Source of the DNA: Chryseobacterium sediminis
Lineage (GTDB): Bacteria; Bacteroidota; Bacteroidia; Flavobacteriales; Weeksellaceae
NCBI RefSeq assembly: GCF_008386505.1
Contig: NZ_VUNZ01000001.1
Span: forward strand, 1,791,937 to 1,855,936
Length of the DNA stretch: 64,000 bases
Direction of reading: 5' to 3'
The notes beneath the pieces were generated by a model, which was not told the DNA's origin, searched no databases, and was given only the letters and a program-made list of their open reading frames with translations. Of the stretch, positions 36,401 to 45,248 are shown piece after piece. Position 1 is the stretch's first letter. Each line of letters opens with the position of its first letter. Position numbers and translations under genes: made by a program.

Positions 36401-36740
36401 CTTCAGAAGTAAGTCTGATTGTATAGTTGGTCTGCCCTTCATTAAGCTGAATGACTCTGGATTCGTAACCTGGATAACTTACTGATACAGACTTGGTATC
36501 TGCAGGAATTTCCAATATAAATTTTCCGTCCTTATCAGTCACTGTACCTACGGATACACTTTCGATAATTCCTTCCAATTCTGTTTTTGTAGAGACCGAC
36601 TGTGTCTCGATTTTTATAGATGCACCGGTAATCACATGAGAAGTGTTTCCGTCTTCTATTTTTCCGGTGATGGTTTTCTTTTGCTGGGCCATTGCTATAT
36701 TAGCAGCCAAAAGAGGTAAAAGTATTAGAGTTTTTTTCAT
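33408..36740 (-). CDS. SusC/RagA TonB-dependent outer-membrane transporter
   Basis: An 1110-residue receptor. A signal peptide ends LLAANIAMAQ. A carboxypeptidase-D regulatory-like domain (about 22-115) follows, then a TonB-box/plug region with EVIITGYQKIEKRKQTSAVS and ILKDAAATAIYGARAANGVI, then a 22-strand barrel ending in an aromatic residue (VTVGFNVSF). SusC proteins import large nutrients driven by TonB. The first 115 residues contain an unusual long insertion within the regulatory domain (TKTELEGIIESVSVGTV). It is co-transcribed with SusD (3-bp gap) and preceded by the metalloprotease (6-bp gap). Confidence 0.94.
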   Translation of the reverse strand: MKKTLILLPLLAANIAMAQQKKTITGKIEDGNTSHVITGASIKIETQSVSTKTELEGIIESVSVGTVTDKDGKFILEIPADTKSVSVSYPGYESRVIQLNEGQTNYTIRLTSEVTDKNKIQEVIITGYQKIEKRKQTSAVSTVKMDNISQAGVASVDQMLAGQIAGVAVTPETGAPGSPAKIRIRGTASLSGPQDPLWVIDGLPLEGNDVPNFTDKDNIDQLQNFSIAGLNPNDIEDITILKDAAATAIYGARAANGVISITTKKGKKGSLRLNFSADTFVTSRPDFGKLNLLNASEKVDLELMLAKRADLTYRADKGEVMRILTQNNQLDAFRNGGFDALNSFTRQQINGLRNNNTDWGKLLYRNAINKQYGLSVSGGSDRADYYFSLGYYDEEGTTIGTGFKRYNLTLKNNYKLSDKLNAGISIFGTQSERESFVTDADASINPVNYSRNANPYLKPFNADGSYNYDKDMDGFEDRYIPFNFLEERENTNYSLKNNSLKAILDLEYKASKSLRFTSQLGIQYDTNKTEKFAAENTYFTRKMKENTRYYKDGKYNYFLPAGAVKQNWDNDFFQYNWKLQAAYSTKINSKHEIDLMAGTEIRKTEDNTTITRAFGYDPKTRRATAIVFPNTSFAADKRYETYRENPPIENAYASMFATASYTYDQKYTFFGSVRYDGTNLFGVNKKYKYLPIWAISGSWLVTKEDFMKNIAAVSNLRLRASYGLQGNIDRNTSPFFIGEYNDATILPGGKEGIINVISPPNDKLRWEKTTNTNFGLDLGLFNNRVSLTADVYSRKGTDMISMKETPLETGFEYTMMNWGSLTNKGFELAISTRNINHDNFKWTTTINFAHNKSRVLSEQPRDNSLLPSREGLPVNAVFALKTAGMDEHGNPLFWKGDQKISAAEFFKLYDVYADFLPGQLVDTKLSNAELRSLFTYVGDRDPKFTGGIINTFKVSNFDLTISATFNLKQTVMKTPSYRGMELDRGRNYTRDIYEAGGSLPGITSPDMDANPDGWMANKWFAGNRSNAYSLLDVWAKEISYIRISSIRLGYTLPKEFTNPMGISSLRLSVEGRNLFVFSNGYKGYFDPETYGNIYAQPITKSVTVGFNVSF

Positions 36741-36746
36741 TGCCGT

Positions 36747-39314
36747 TTATTTGTTTAAAGCCTCTTGTATACGAATGATTAAATCTGTGTAATGCGCTCT
36801 TGAAGCATCATCACCTCTGTATCTTGTTCCGTTCAGTAAGTCCAGAACCTTCTGAAGTTCCGCTCTCTTGTAAGTGGTCACTTCAGATACTCTTTTCATG
36901 GATGAATAATTGATATTCCTAAGACCGTGATCATCTTCATGGAAATTACAGATGGTCGGGATATTCAGGGTGTCATCTGTTTTCAATCCTTTCACTGCTG
37001 TTTTTTCAAACAATTTGTTCACCGAAACAATCAGGGCATCCACATAGTTTTTCTGAGTCATCTTTTCAAGCATTGTCAGGCTTCCTTTTTTATTAAAAAT
37101 GGCCGTTCTTACCTGATCAAATAATTTCTCAACAGTGTAGATCTCTTCTTTTGAACCGGACATCTGATGCTTCAGCTCATTTTCAAGTAACCTCAGCAAT
37201 CTGTCATCCATAAACAGGGAATAAATATTTGCATACTGCATTCCTCTTGCCATGGTATACGGTGTCTGCTCGAATGGTCCCATTGGTGAATCTTTCACCG
37301 GATACGTTTTTTCTGTAATCGGATTAAAGAATAACCATTCCGGAAGGTTGATGGCATTTTTAACAAGATAATCAACAGCTCTTCTCTGAATGTCTGCAGG
37401 AACAGCTTCATACGCCTTTTTCTTGTTGCCAAAAACAGTATGATTCAGGTAAATTCCTCCAACATTTGCCATCACATGACCTGTATACAGATCCCATTGC
37501 CCGATAGCTCCCATATACAGCTTTCCGGCATCCGTATACTCTTTACCATCTTCATAAGTCCATTTTAAAAGGCTATTGACAACCACTTTCAGATTTTTCA
37601 TCCCATACTCACTGGCTTTCATGGCATCATCCCCTAAGTCTTCAGACTGCGAACGCGGATCAATAGTTTCCAGATAGCTCTGCTGCTCACCATAGAAATA
37701 CATTGGGTCGTCCTCATGTTTTTCAATTAAGTTTCTCAGTGCTTTTTTCTCAACAAATTCATCCGGATACCAACGGTAACCCCAGTCTATAGCATATTTG
37801 TCGTAAAGACCAATTTTCGGTGTGATGGCTGTAACCCCATCTTCCGGCTGAGCTACGTAATTGTAACGTGCATAATCCATAATGGAAGGTGCCGTACCAC
37901 CCATTTTGTCTGTAAATTCTTTTGAACGAAGCGATTCTACAGGGAAGGCAAATGAAGCTCCCATATTGTGCTTCAGTCCGAAAGTGTGTCCTACTTCATG
38001 AGATGAAACAAAACGGATCGCCTCACCCATATGTTCATCACTGAATTTATTTCCTCTTGCTTTCGGGTCAATAGGTCCTGTCTGAATTCTCATCCAGTCA
38101 TGAAGAGAGGTCATTACATTATGCCACCAGATGATATCTGCTTCGATAATTTCCCCACTTCTCGGGTCTACTACTGATGGGCCCATTGCATTTGACTTTG
38201 GCGAAGCGGCGTAAGTAATCACAGAATATCTTACATCATCAATATCAAAATCTTCATCTTTTTCATCCGGCATTTTCGCAATCACTGCATTTTTGAATCC
38301 TGCCTGCTCAAACGCCGCCTGCCAGTCATGTACTCCGGCAATGATCTTTTCACGCCATTGTTTTGGTGTTGCCGGATCGATATAATAAACGATCGGTTTC
38401 TTAGGTTCTACCAGCTCACCTCTTAAGTATTTTTCTTTGTCCTCGTCCTTTGGTTCAAGGTTCCATTTAGTAATGAAGAATTTTTCATCCATTTTCTGCT
38501 GATTGTCATTAAACGACCAGTGCTTTTCGGAGAAAAACCCTACTCTTGAATCAGCTACTCTTGGTTTCATCGGTATTTTAGAAAGTAGTACCAGATTTGT
38601 AGTAACACCCAATGTCACCGGCAAATCTACTCCACCTTCATTTACAGAAGTAGACAATTGAGACTTCACCACAAGGTTCTGAGGAAATGTCTTCACTCCT
38701 TCTATGTAAGAAAGGCTTGATTTCACAGATCCTCCCAATCCTACATTAGCCAACACATCATTGAAGCTCTTTTGATTACCATCAAAAACTTTATTAACTT
38801 TGATTGCCACTGCTGTAGAATCACTGTTTTGTGCTTCAATATCAAAAACTTCAATCACAGATTCTGAAAAGTTATCTTTCACAGATTTTGTAATGGCATC
38901 ATTTTTTGGGGATGACACTTTAGGAACAAGAGTTTTTACCCATACCTTTTTAGCAACGGGATCGCGGTGAAAAGAGATGACTTTATTTTCATAATTCATT
39001 CCTTTGTTCAAGCCAGCTTCATTTACCTGCATAGGCACCTGAGAAAGTTTGTTCACCACCAAAAACTGGCGTCCCATCAAACTGTCAGGAATTTCAAAAT
39101 AAATATCCGTTTTTACCTGTATCGTATTAAAAAGTCCTTTTTTATAAGTTCCTTTTTTGATCAGTTCTTCAATTTTCTTTGTTTTCTTTGATGAGGAAGC
39201 TTCTGTCTTATCAGTTTTGTCTTTGTTGACCTTTACTGTATCTTTTTTCTGTGCCATCGCCATTGGTGAGGCCATAGCAAGACCTAAATACAGTGCCAGT
39301 CTGTAATTCTTCAT
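36747..39314 (-). CDS. Zinc-dependent metalloprotease, DUF5117/DUF5118 type
   Basis: An 855-residue exported protein. The signal peptide ends LAMASPMAMAQ, which favours the ATG at 39314 over an upstream ATG at 39332. The zinc site is HEVGHTFGLKH, an extended HExxHxxGxxH (His439, His443, His449 with this start), as in metzincins. The N-terminal half carries DUF5118/DUF5117-like beta-rich sequence. Family members are periplasmic or surface zinc proteases in Bacteroidota, often near SusC/SusD genes. It is the gene upstream of SusC, 6 bp away, so protease and transporter form one operon. Confidence 0.9.
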   Translation of the reverse strand: MKNYRLALYLGLAMASPMAMAQKKDTVKVNKDKTDKTEASSSKKTKKIEELIKKGTYKKGLFNTIQVKTDIYFEIPDSLMGRQFLVVNKLSQVPMQVNEAGLNKGMNYENKVISFHRDPVAKKVWVKTLVPKVSSPKNDAITKSVKDNFSESVIEVFDIEAQNSDSTAVAIKVNKVFDGNQKSFNDVLANVGLGGSVKSSLSYIEGVKTFPQNLVVKSQLSTSVNEGGVDLPVTLGVTTNLVLLSKIPMKPRVADSRVGFFSEKHWSFNDNQQKMDEKFFITKWNLEPKDEDKEKYLRGELVEPKKPIVYYIDPATPKQWREKIIAGVHDWQAAFEQAGFKNAVIAKMPDEKDEDFDIDDVRYSVITYAASPKSNAMGPSVVDPRSGEIIEADIIWWHNVMTSLHDWMRIQTGPIDPKARGNKFSDEHMGEAIRFVSSHEVGHTFGLKHNMGASFAFPVESLRSKEFTDKMGGTAPSIMDYARYNYVAQPEDGVTAITPKIGLYDKYAIDWGYRWYPDEFVEKKALRNLIEKHEDDPMYFYGEQQSYLETIDPRSQSEDLGDDAMKASEYGMKNLKVVVNSLLKWTYEDGKEYTDAGKLYMGAIGQWDLYTGHVMANVGGIYLNHTVFGNKKKAYEAVPADIQRRAVDYLVKNAINLPEWLFFNPITEKTYPVKDSPMGPFEQTPYTMARGMQYANIYSLFMDDRLLRLLENELKHQMSGSKEEIYTVEKLFDQVRTAIFNKKGSLTMLEKMTQKNYVDALIVSVNKLFEKTAVKGLKTDDTLNIPTICNFHEDDHGLRNINYSSMKRVSEVTTYKRAELQKVLDLLNGTRYRGDDASRAHYTDLIIRIQEALNK

Positions 39315-39444
39315 TAAAATAGTCCGATTCATTCCAAATAGTAAATATCTTAGTTTCAGCTAGCAAAGCTATAGGTATAGTGAATTATATAAATAATATT
39401 AGGGAGTGAAAGGTGATTTTTCGGGAGTGAATGGATTTTTATTT

Positions 39445-41028
39445 TCACTTCATTAATGGTAAAAAACATATGAAATATTCACCATCTACAGAAATATGAA
39501 GAAGATTATTCTTAAAATATTCATAAACTTGATTCAAATAATCAATTCCGAATTTCTCTCCCTGCACCGGTTCAGTTTTTGGCTGCCAGGTGTTCTTCAC
39601 GGTAATCCCATCTTCGTCAACAATAATGATAATTTCCAAAGGCTGATCTATGGTCGCAATATTGTGTTTGAGTGCATTCTCAGTAACGATCTGCAGGGAC
39701 AAATACGGAATCCGCTTTTCCAGACTTTCCGGGTCATTAATGATCAGCTCAAAACTCATCTCTTCATCAAACCTGCTTTTCAGGAGTTCCATATACTGTT
39801 GTATAAATTTGATTTCCTGAGAAACCGGAACGATATTCTCCTTCGGAGGTACTATAAGATACCTGTAGATCTTGGAGAGATTCATTGTAAATTTCTGTGC
39901 ATTTTCTTTATTGATACCTATTAGCATATAAAGAGAATTCAGAGAATTAAAAAGAAAATGTGGATTGATGTTATTCTTAAGCTGCTGCAACTGGTTGATC
40001 ACCTCAGCTTTGTGCATCTTTTCATTCTCTATCAAAAGGAAATTTTTCTCCGACTGTATTTTTTCTTTTTCCTGATAGGCCAGATTGGCGGATCGCTGAA
40101 ATAAAATAAAAACAGTTACAATCAGGAATAAAGCTGCAAGAAAAATATACACCGTATAGGTTTTTATCTTGTTTATATTTTCATCAATAATGAAATTAAC
40201 ATGGTTCACAACTGTATATCCCTCAAAATTCTCTGTTTTTAATGGTTTTATAAAACGTGTTACTTCAACTCCAAGATATTCCGAGACCGCTGTTCCTTTA
40301 GTGTATCCGGTTTCAGTGAGGCCGGACAAGGTATCTTTAGCTTTAATATCTGTAAAATCAAAAATATTCTTTCCGATGTATTTTTTTTCGGGATGGGTAA
40401 TACAAATCCCTTCCTTGGTAAAGACATACGCGTAAGTATTGGAGCTTTTATCTACATTGATAAAATACTGATGAAGATCATCCAGACTTACGGTAGAACC
40501 ATAATAGAGCTTATTTTTATCAGGCAGCATCAGAGAATCATAGCTCACCCAATACATACTGTCTTTTTTAGTGATCAAAAGATCCCTGAAATGTCCGGAC
40601 CCTGTGTTTTTTAAAACAATAGATTTTTCTTTATGATCTGTCTTTTTGAAAATATCGGACAGCGGATTATTACTTTCTGTTTTTCCGGAAGCAGTATTTT
40701 CGTAATAATACCAGCTATAGGGCAGCAGATTTCTTTTTTTGTTTAAATCATTTAAAACCAAAGAATAATCTTTAAAATTCTTCAGGCCGTCTTTCTGAAT
40801 CAAGGCACGAAGCAGATATTGATAATCCTCAATATTTCTGAATTCATGTTCTATAGATTCATATTTGCGGAAGAAAGTTTTCTTCGCAAAATCATCGGTA
40901 TTTCTACGGCTGTCTTCAGTAATTAAAAGACTCAAAACAGCAAAGGCTGCCACTGCAATCAGGCAGGCAGACAGAACAGCGATGTAAATGGATTTTTGGG
41001 ATAAAGCGTGTTTAAAATTAATAGCCAA
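39445..41028 (-). CDS. Sensor histidine kinase, LytS/YpdA type with Cache domain
   Basis: A 527-residue membrane kinase. One transmembrane helix near the N-terminus (about 15-37) and another at about 285-305 frame a roughly 250-residue extracytoplasmic region. That region looks like a single or double Cache sensor (DSMYWVSYDSLMLPDKNKLYY; AYVFTKEGICITHP). The cytoplasmic part has the His_kinase block NNINPHFLFNSLNSLYMLIG and an HATPase N-box (TENALKHNI). It lacks a receiver domain. Transcribed first in the locus and followed by the protease-SusC-SusD-LytTR genes, it probably phosphorylates the LytTR regulator at 31235-31996. The ligand is unknown. Confidence 0.92.
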   Translation of the reverse strand: MAINFKHALSQKSIYIAVLSACLIAVAAFAVLSLLITEDSRRNTDDFAKKTFFRKYESIEHEFRNIEDYQYLLRALIQKDGLKNFKDYSLVLNDLNKKRNLLPYSWYYYENTASGKTESNNPLSDIFKKTDHKEKSIVLKNTGSGHFRDLLITKKDSMYWVSYDSLMLPDKNKLYYGSTVSLDDLHQYFINVDKSSNTYAYVFTKEGICITHPEKKYIGKNIFDFTDIKAKDTLSGLTETGYTKGTAVSEYLGVEVTRFIKPLKTENFEGYTVVNHVNFIIDENINKIKTYTVYIFLAALFLIVTVFILFQRSANLAYQEKEKIQSEKNFLLIENEKMHKAEVINQLQQLKNNINPHFLFNSLNSLYMLIGINKENAQKFTMNLSKIYRYLIVPPKENIVPVSQEIKFIQQYMELLKSRFDEEMSFELIINDPESLEKRIPYLSLQIVTENALKHNIATIDQPLEIIIIVDEDGITVKNTWQPKTEPVQGEKFGIDYLNQVYEYFKNNLLHISVDGEYFICFLPLMK

Positions 41029-41206
41029 GTTTCTCTAAATTGTTATTCTCCTACATATAAAATATTCGTTTGCAAAGGTATAACAAAGATTCCAGTACCG
41101 TAAAGTGAATTATTTTTATATTTTAAACCGCCAGTAAGCAAGGCTATTTTTGGACAAAAAAACCACTAAAAAGATGGCAGTTTCATTGTATTCAGATTAT
41201 AATTTT

Positions 41207-41773
41207 CTACAGGTTTTTTAATAATTCTTCGGTATTCAGGATTATGGCAAATTCTTCACTCAGATTGGCTAATGCCATAAGATGAACCAGTTCTGCTTCA
41301 TATTTTTCTCCGTGTATCCCTATTCTGTCAAAAGCTGCTGTGGCATCAGAAATCACGTAGGTTTCATATCCAAAGTTTCCTGCCATTCTTGCCGTAGTGG
41401 AAACACAATGATTGGTCGTAATTCCCAGAATCACTAAAGTATCTATTTTCTGAAGATCTAATTTTTCTTTCAGATCCGTTCCTATAAAAGCGCTGTTTAC
41501 ATTTTTTGTAATAATAGGTTCATTATTTTGAGGTAAGACATTTTCATTAAATTCAAATCCCGGATCAGACTCATGTAGTTTAGATGTAAGGTTGGTTGAA
41601 CTGTGTCTGATATGAAATACCGGCAAATTCAGGTTCCGCCATGTATCCAATATTTTTCCGCTTAATTTTTCTGCCTCTTTATTGTTTCTGTTTCCTCCCC
41701 AATAGTTTTCATCAAGAAATCCTTTTTGAATATCAATAAGAAGTAATGCAGGTTTTTTGTCTCGCAATTTCAT
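41207..41773 (-). CDS. Isochorismatase-family cysteine hydrolase
   Basis: A 188-residue alpha/beta enzyme with the isochorismatase-family triad: D14 (LLIDIQKGF), K90 (ITKNVNSAF) and C123 (TTNHCVSTTAR). The family hydrolyses isochorismate, nicotinamide, ureidoacrylate and similar substrates; nothing here fixes the substrate. It lies 18 bp downstream of an HSL-type esterase gene on the same strand and probably shares its transcript. Both are divergent from an HxlR regulator, an arrangement often induced by small reactive compounds. Confidence 0.9.
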   Translation of the reverse strand: MKLRDKKPALLLIDIQKGFLDENYWGGNRNNKEAEKLSGKILDTWRNLNLPVFHIRHSSTNLTSKLHESDPGFEFNENVLPQNNEPIITKNVNSAFIGTDLKEKLDLQKIDTLVILGITTNHCVSTTARMAGNFGYETYVISDATAAFDRIGIHGEKYEAELVHLMALANLSEEFAIILNTEELLKNL

Positions 41774-41791
41774 CTGTTTTATTTTATATCA

Positions 41792-42736
41792 TTATTTGAA
41801 TAGTCTGTTCATAAGAAACGTATTATATTCATCCTTTAAAGGAGAGTCGAAGAGATCAAATACATGCAGCGCGCCGGGAATCACCCATAATTCCGTTTTC
41901 ACTCCTGCTTTATATAAAAGCTGCGCATATTCTAACCCCTCATCCCTTAAAGGATCCAACTCACAGGCAACAATAGTGGTTTGTGGTAGCCTTGAAAAAT
42001 TATTATAATAAGTAAGATCCGAATATTGAATGCTTTTATCCTTATTTTCTTCACCCAGAAAATGCAGCCATGCTGTCTTTGCATAATTTTTATTCCATAG
42101 TGGGATATCGGTAAACTCTTCCATTGAAGGAGTATCCAGTCTGTTGTGAATGACAGGATATAGTAAGAACTGATGTTCTATATTTTTAATATTATGATCT
42201 GCCGCCATTTGAGTTACAGCCGCTGCAAGATGTCCCCCTGCACTTGCCCCGAAAACGGTAATACGATCAGAATCAATCCCCAACTCCGGTTCACCATGTT
42301 TTATGATCCATTGTAAAGCATCAAACCCATCTAAAACAGGAATAGGAAACCGATATTGAGGAGACAGCCTGTAATCAACAGAAATAATGGTAGCTTTGAG
42401 CGTATCTGCTATGTCAAACATCTGGTCATCCACCTGCTCCGGCAACCCGAAAACATATCCTCCTCCATGAAAGTAAAGAAGAACCCTTTCCGGGTTGAAG
42501 CCTTCAGGCTGATAAATGTGAAGTCTGATCTCATAACCGTCTTCTGAACTTGGTATAAAAATATCTTGCACAGCAACATGATCTGGTTTCATAAAAGGAT
42601 GGGTAATCACAAATTCTTTTCTTTCCTGTTGAATAATTTCCGGAGCATTCAAAAATAAATTTTCATCAATTTCCAATGAATAGGGAATATTTTCAATACT
42701 ATTTTTCAAATCACTATTAATTCTATTTAAATTCAT
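41792..42736 (-). CDS. Alpha/beta hydrolase, HSL (family IV) esterase type
   Basis: A 314-residue esterase with the hormone-sensitive-lipase motifs YFHGGGYVFG (oxyanion HGGG) and FGASAGGHLA (nucleophile GxSxG). The acid and base follow in ACELDPLRDEG and GALHVFDLF. It lacks a signal peptide and is likely cytoplasmic, acting on small acyl esters. The ATG is at 42736. It is followed by the isochorismatase-like gene and is divergent from the HxlR gene (143 bp between them, with a possible operator). Confidence 0.9.
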   Translation of the reverse strand: MNLNRINSDLKNSIENIPYSLEIDENLFLNAPEIIQQERKEFVITHPFMKPDHVAVQDIFIPSSEDGYEIRLHIYQPEGFNPERVLLYFHGGGYVFGLPEQVDDQMFDIADTLKATIISVDYRLSPQYRFPIPVLDGFDALQWIIKHGEPELGIDSDRITVFGASAGGHLAAAVTQMAADHNIKNIEHQFLLYPVIHNRLDTPSMEEFTDIPLWNKNYAKTAWLHFLGEENKDKSIQYSDLTYYNNFSRLPQTTIVACELDPLRDEGLEYAQLLYKAGVKTELWVIPGALHVFDLFDSPLKDEYNTFLMNRLFK

Positions 42737-42783
42737 ATTATTTTAAAAATTTTATTCTACATAAACAACAAAACCACTTTCCT

Positions 42784-42799
42784 ACAGGATATTCCCTGT
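42784..42799. promoter_or_regulatory. Short inverted repeat in the HxlR/esterase divergent region
   Basis: ACAGG and CCTGT form a 5-bp inverted repeat with a 6-bp spacer, 48 bp before the esterase ATG and 81 bp before the HxlR ATG. GAACAAA also occurs twice, 21 bp apart, at 42843 and 42864. Either could be an HxlR site; this is weak evidence. Confidence 0.25.
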
Positions 42800-42879
42800 T
42801 TTTATTTGTAAATTTAACTTATCAACGTCGTCCTTTCCAAGTGAACAAATGATTGTCCGGAACGAACAAAAATGTAAGT

Positions 42880-43239
42880 ATGAGTATTAAAGAATCATCC
42901 ACCAATAATGAAAATAAAAAAACACTGGAGTACAGCTGTTCTGAAATATATGCTGTAAACCTTATCAGTGGCCGCTGGATTCTTTCCATTTGTTATCATC
43001 TTAAACATGAAAAATTAAGATTTTTTGAACTGAAAGATAAAATCCACAATATTTCCGAAAGAATGCTTACCCTTCAGCTGAAAAAAATGGAGCAAGAAGA
43101 ACTCATCATTAAGAAAGTATATGCAGAAGTCCCCGTAAAGGTAGAATATGAGCTTACAGAGATTGGTAAAAAACTGATTCCGGTCTTGGATCAGCTGGAA
43201 ATATGGGGTAATGAGCATAAAAAGATTAAGAAAAAATAG
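42880..43239 (+). CDS. HxlR family transcriptional regulator
   Basis: A 119-residue winged-helix protein of the HxlR/MarR-like class: VNLISGRWILSICYHLKHEKLRFFELK, the helix KIHNISERMLTLQLKKMEQE and the wing VEYELTEIGKKLIPVL. The start is ATG 42880; a TTG at 42853 is in frame but adds an unlikely serine-rich head. HxlR regulators often sense aldehydes or quinones through a cysteine; here Cys is present in EYSCSEIY and ICYHL. It is divergent from the esterase and isochorismatase-like genes and is therefore the likely regulator of them. Confidence 0.9.
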   Translation: MSIKESSTNNENKKTLEYSCSEIYAVNLISGRWILSICYHLKHEKLRFFELKDKIHNISERMLTLQLKKMEQEELIIKKVYAEVPVKVEYELTEIGKKLIPVLDQLEIWGNEHKKIKKK

Positions 43240-43421
43240 TCTAAATTCTCACTCATCATTTTAAGCCTACTCCAAAGGATAACTCTTATTTCATATATAA
43301 ACTGAAAGAAAAGAAAAATAGGTATAAGTCTTAAAATTAGTTAATATCAACGCTTGAACAGCAGATTCAGCGTTTTATATTTTTAAAATTAATTATCTTC
43401 GCCTACAAATCTTATTTGAAA

Positions 43422-44597
43422 ATGAAGAAGATCATCTCCGGGATATCTATTTTTTGTGCCATCGCTATCTCTGCTCAGGAAGCCATCCAGTTTCAGGAAC
43501 TCCCATTCAAGGATATTATTGCAAAAGCTAAAAAGGAAAAGAAATTAGTTTTTATTGATGCATATGCTTCCTGGTGTGGCCCATGTAAAATGATGGAAAA
43601 GAATGTTTTCACCCAGAAATCCGTGAGTGATTATTACAATACCAACTTCATCAATGCAAGATTTGATATGGAAAAAGGAGAAGGCAGAGATATCGCTTCT
43701 AAATTTGCAGTACGTTCTTATCCCACTTATCTTTTCCTGAACGGTGAAGGGGAACTTGTTTCCAGAAATACCGGTTATATGGAAGAGAGCATGTTTGTGG
43801 CTATGGCTCAGGATATCAATTCACCAGGCAATAAAAAAGGATCCCTAAAAGATCGTTTTGCCAGCGGTGATAAAGACCCGGAATTCCTGATCAATATTAT
43901 GAAGCTGAACGCCAATACAGATTATGATTTTGCCAAAAAGGCTTCCGAAAGATATTTTCAGAATAAAAAGAAAACAGAGGAACTTACAAAAGATGAAATT
44001 GGCTTTCTTCTTTATTTCGTAAAGTCTTCAGAGGATACCAATTACAATGTTTTCGCATCCAGAAAAGCAGAGATCATTAAATTTCTTCCTGAAGAAACCT
44101 ACAACGAATTTGATGCTCAGCTGAAATTAGGAAAAATAGTAGAACAGTCTATTGATGATAAAAATAAAAAGATCAATGATGATTATTTTCTAAAAACAGC
44201 AGAACCACTGGTAGGAAAAGAAGCTGCTCTTAAAAAACTGAATCAGACTAAACTCAGCTATTATGAGCAAAACAGTAATTTTCCTGAATACGAAAAAGCG
44301 GCTTTAGATTATTATAAAAATTCTGATTCATTTGATCCTAATGAACTTTTGAGAGCTGCATGGATATTTGTAGATCATGTGAAAACACCGTCTTCATTGA
44401 AGAAAGCTACAGAATGGGCTGAAAAGTCTGTCATGAGAGGCGAGACTTCAGAAAACACTTACATTCTTGCTAAACTCTATTACCTTACCGGAAATAAAGA
44501 AACAGCAAAAAACTATGCTGAAATGTCTAAAAATATAGCAGCTCAGGGCAATAAAGATTCTCAATTAGCAGATGAACTATTAAAGCAAATAAAATAA
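43422..44597 (+). CDS. Exported thioredoxin-fold protein
   Basis: A 391-residue protein with signal peptide MKKIISGISIFCAIAISAQ and an N-terminal thioredoxin domain with CxxC site AYASWCGPCKMMEKNVF. The rest (about 150-391) is alpha-helical, TPR-like, with no membrane segments. The start is ATG 43422; a TTG at 43416 is in frame but less likely. It probably functions as a periplasmic thiol oxidoreductase. A DUF3575 protein gene starts 14 bp downstream, suggesting a small operon for envelope proteins. Confidence 0.85.
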   Translation: MKKIISGISIFCAIAISAQEAIQFQELPFKDIIAKAKKEKKLVFIDAYASWCGPCKMMEKNVFTQKSVSDYYNTNFINARFDMEKGEGRDIASKFAVRSYPTYLFLNGEGELVSRNTGYMEESMFVAMAQDINSPGNKKGSLKDRFASGDKDPEFLINIMKLNANTDYDFAKKASERYFQNKKKTEELTKDEIGFLLYFVKSSEDTNYNVFASRKAEIIKFLPEETYNEFDAQLKLGKIVEQSIDDKNKKINDDYFLKTAEPLVGKEAALKKLNQTKLSYYEQNSNFPEYEKAALDYYKNSDSFDPNELLRAAWIFVDHVKTPSSLKKATEWAEKSVMRGETSENTYILAKLYYLTGNKETAKNYAEMSKNIAAQGNKDSQLADELLKQIK

Positions 44598-44611
44598 ACA
44601 TTACATACCGG

Positions 44612-45244
44612 ATGAAATATAAATTATTAGCAGCGGGCATTTTAGCTTTCCTGTCAGCAAGCACAGTAAGTGCCCAGGAACAGGAACAAGGGGGACAGGA
44701 GAAAAGTTTATACATAAAAGGAAATGCTTTATTTGCTCCGATAGGTATTTTAAACCTGGGGGTTGAAAAACAGATAGCTCCAAGATATACACTTCAGGGA
44801 GATGTTTTTATTTCGCCATGGAAATCTTTTGCAGGCCACAAATTACAGTTTTATTCTGTCTCCGCTGAAGGAAGATACTATTTCGATGAAGCTTTCAAAC
44901 ATTGGTATGTAGGAGCAAACGTTTCTGTTGCCGCCTATAATGCCTCAAAATGGAATTACTGGAACGATGAAACTGTAGAAAACTGGAACGGAGAAATTCT
45001 AGTCAATTCTAATCTTTATCAGAAGGGATTCTCCATTATGCTCGGTGTTACAGCAGGATATCAATTCCAGTTATCTGAACGATGGAATCTCGATCTGTAC
45101 GCAACTGTGGGGACATCACAAGGATTTTATAAAGGATATGACAAATCCACAGGAAGACGTTATGATTCTGCTGAGAAGTTTAACAAAAGCGGTGAAATTA
45201 TGCCATACAGAGGAGGGGTAATGATTTCTTATAAATTAAAATAA
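44612..45244 (+). CDS. DUF3575 family outer-membrane protein
   Basis: A 210-residue protein with signal peptide ending ASTVSAQ, then a Gln/Glu-rich linker and a beta-barrel-like domain of the DUF3575 family (LFAPIGILNLGVEKQIAPRY; GEIMPYRGGVMISYKLK). An aromatic/beta-strand-rich C-terminus fits an outer-membrane barrel. Function is unknown; members are thought to be small porin-like proteins. It lies between the thioredoxin-like gene (14 bp) and a small membrane protein gene (4 bp), so co-transcribed. Confidence 0.75.
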   Translation: MKYKLLAAGILAFLSASTVSAQEQEQGGQEKSLYIKGNALFAPIGILNLGVEKQIAPRYTLQGDVFISPWKSFAGHKLQFYSVSAEGRYYFDEAFKHWYVGANVSVAAYNASKWNYWNDETVENWNGEILVNSNLYQKGFSIMLGVTAGYQFQLSERWNLDLYATVGTSQGFYKGYDKSTGRRYDSAEKFNKSGEIMPYRGGVMISYKLK

Positions 45245-45248
45245 TACA

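Noticed and set aside
42853..42879. TTG at 42853 as start of the HxlR gene
   Set aside because: The ATG at 42880 gives a normal HxlR length and the added residues are not family-like.
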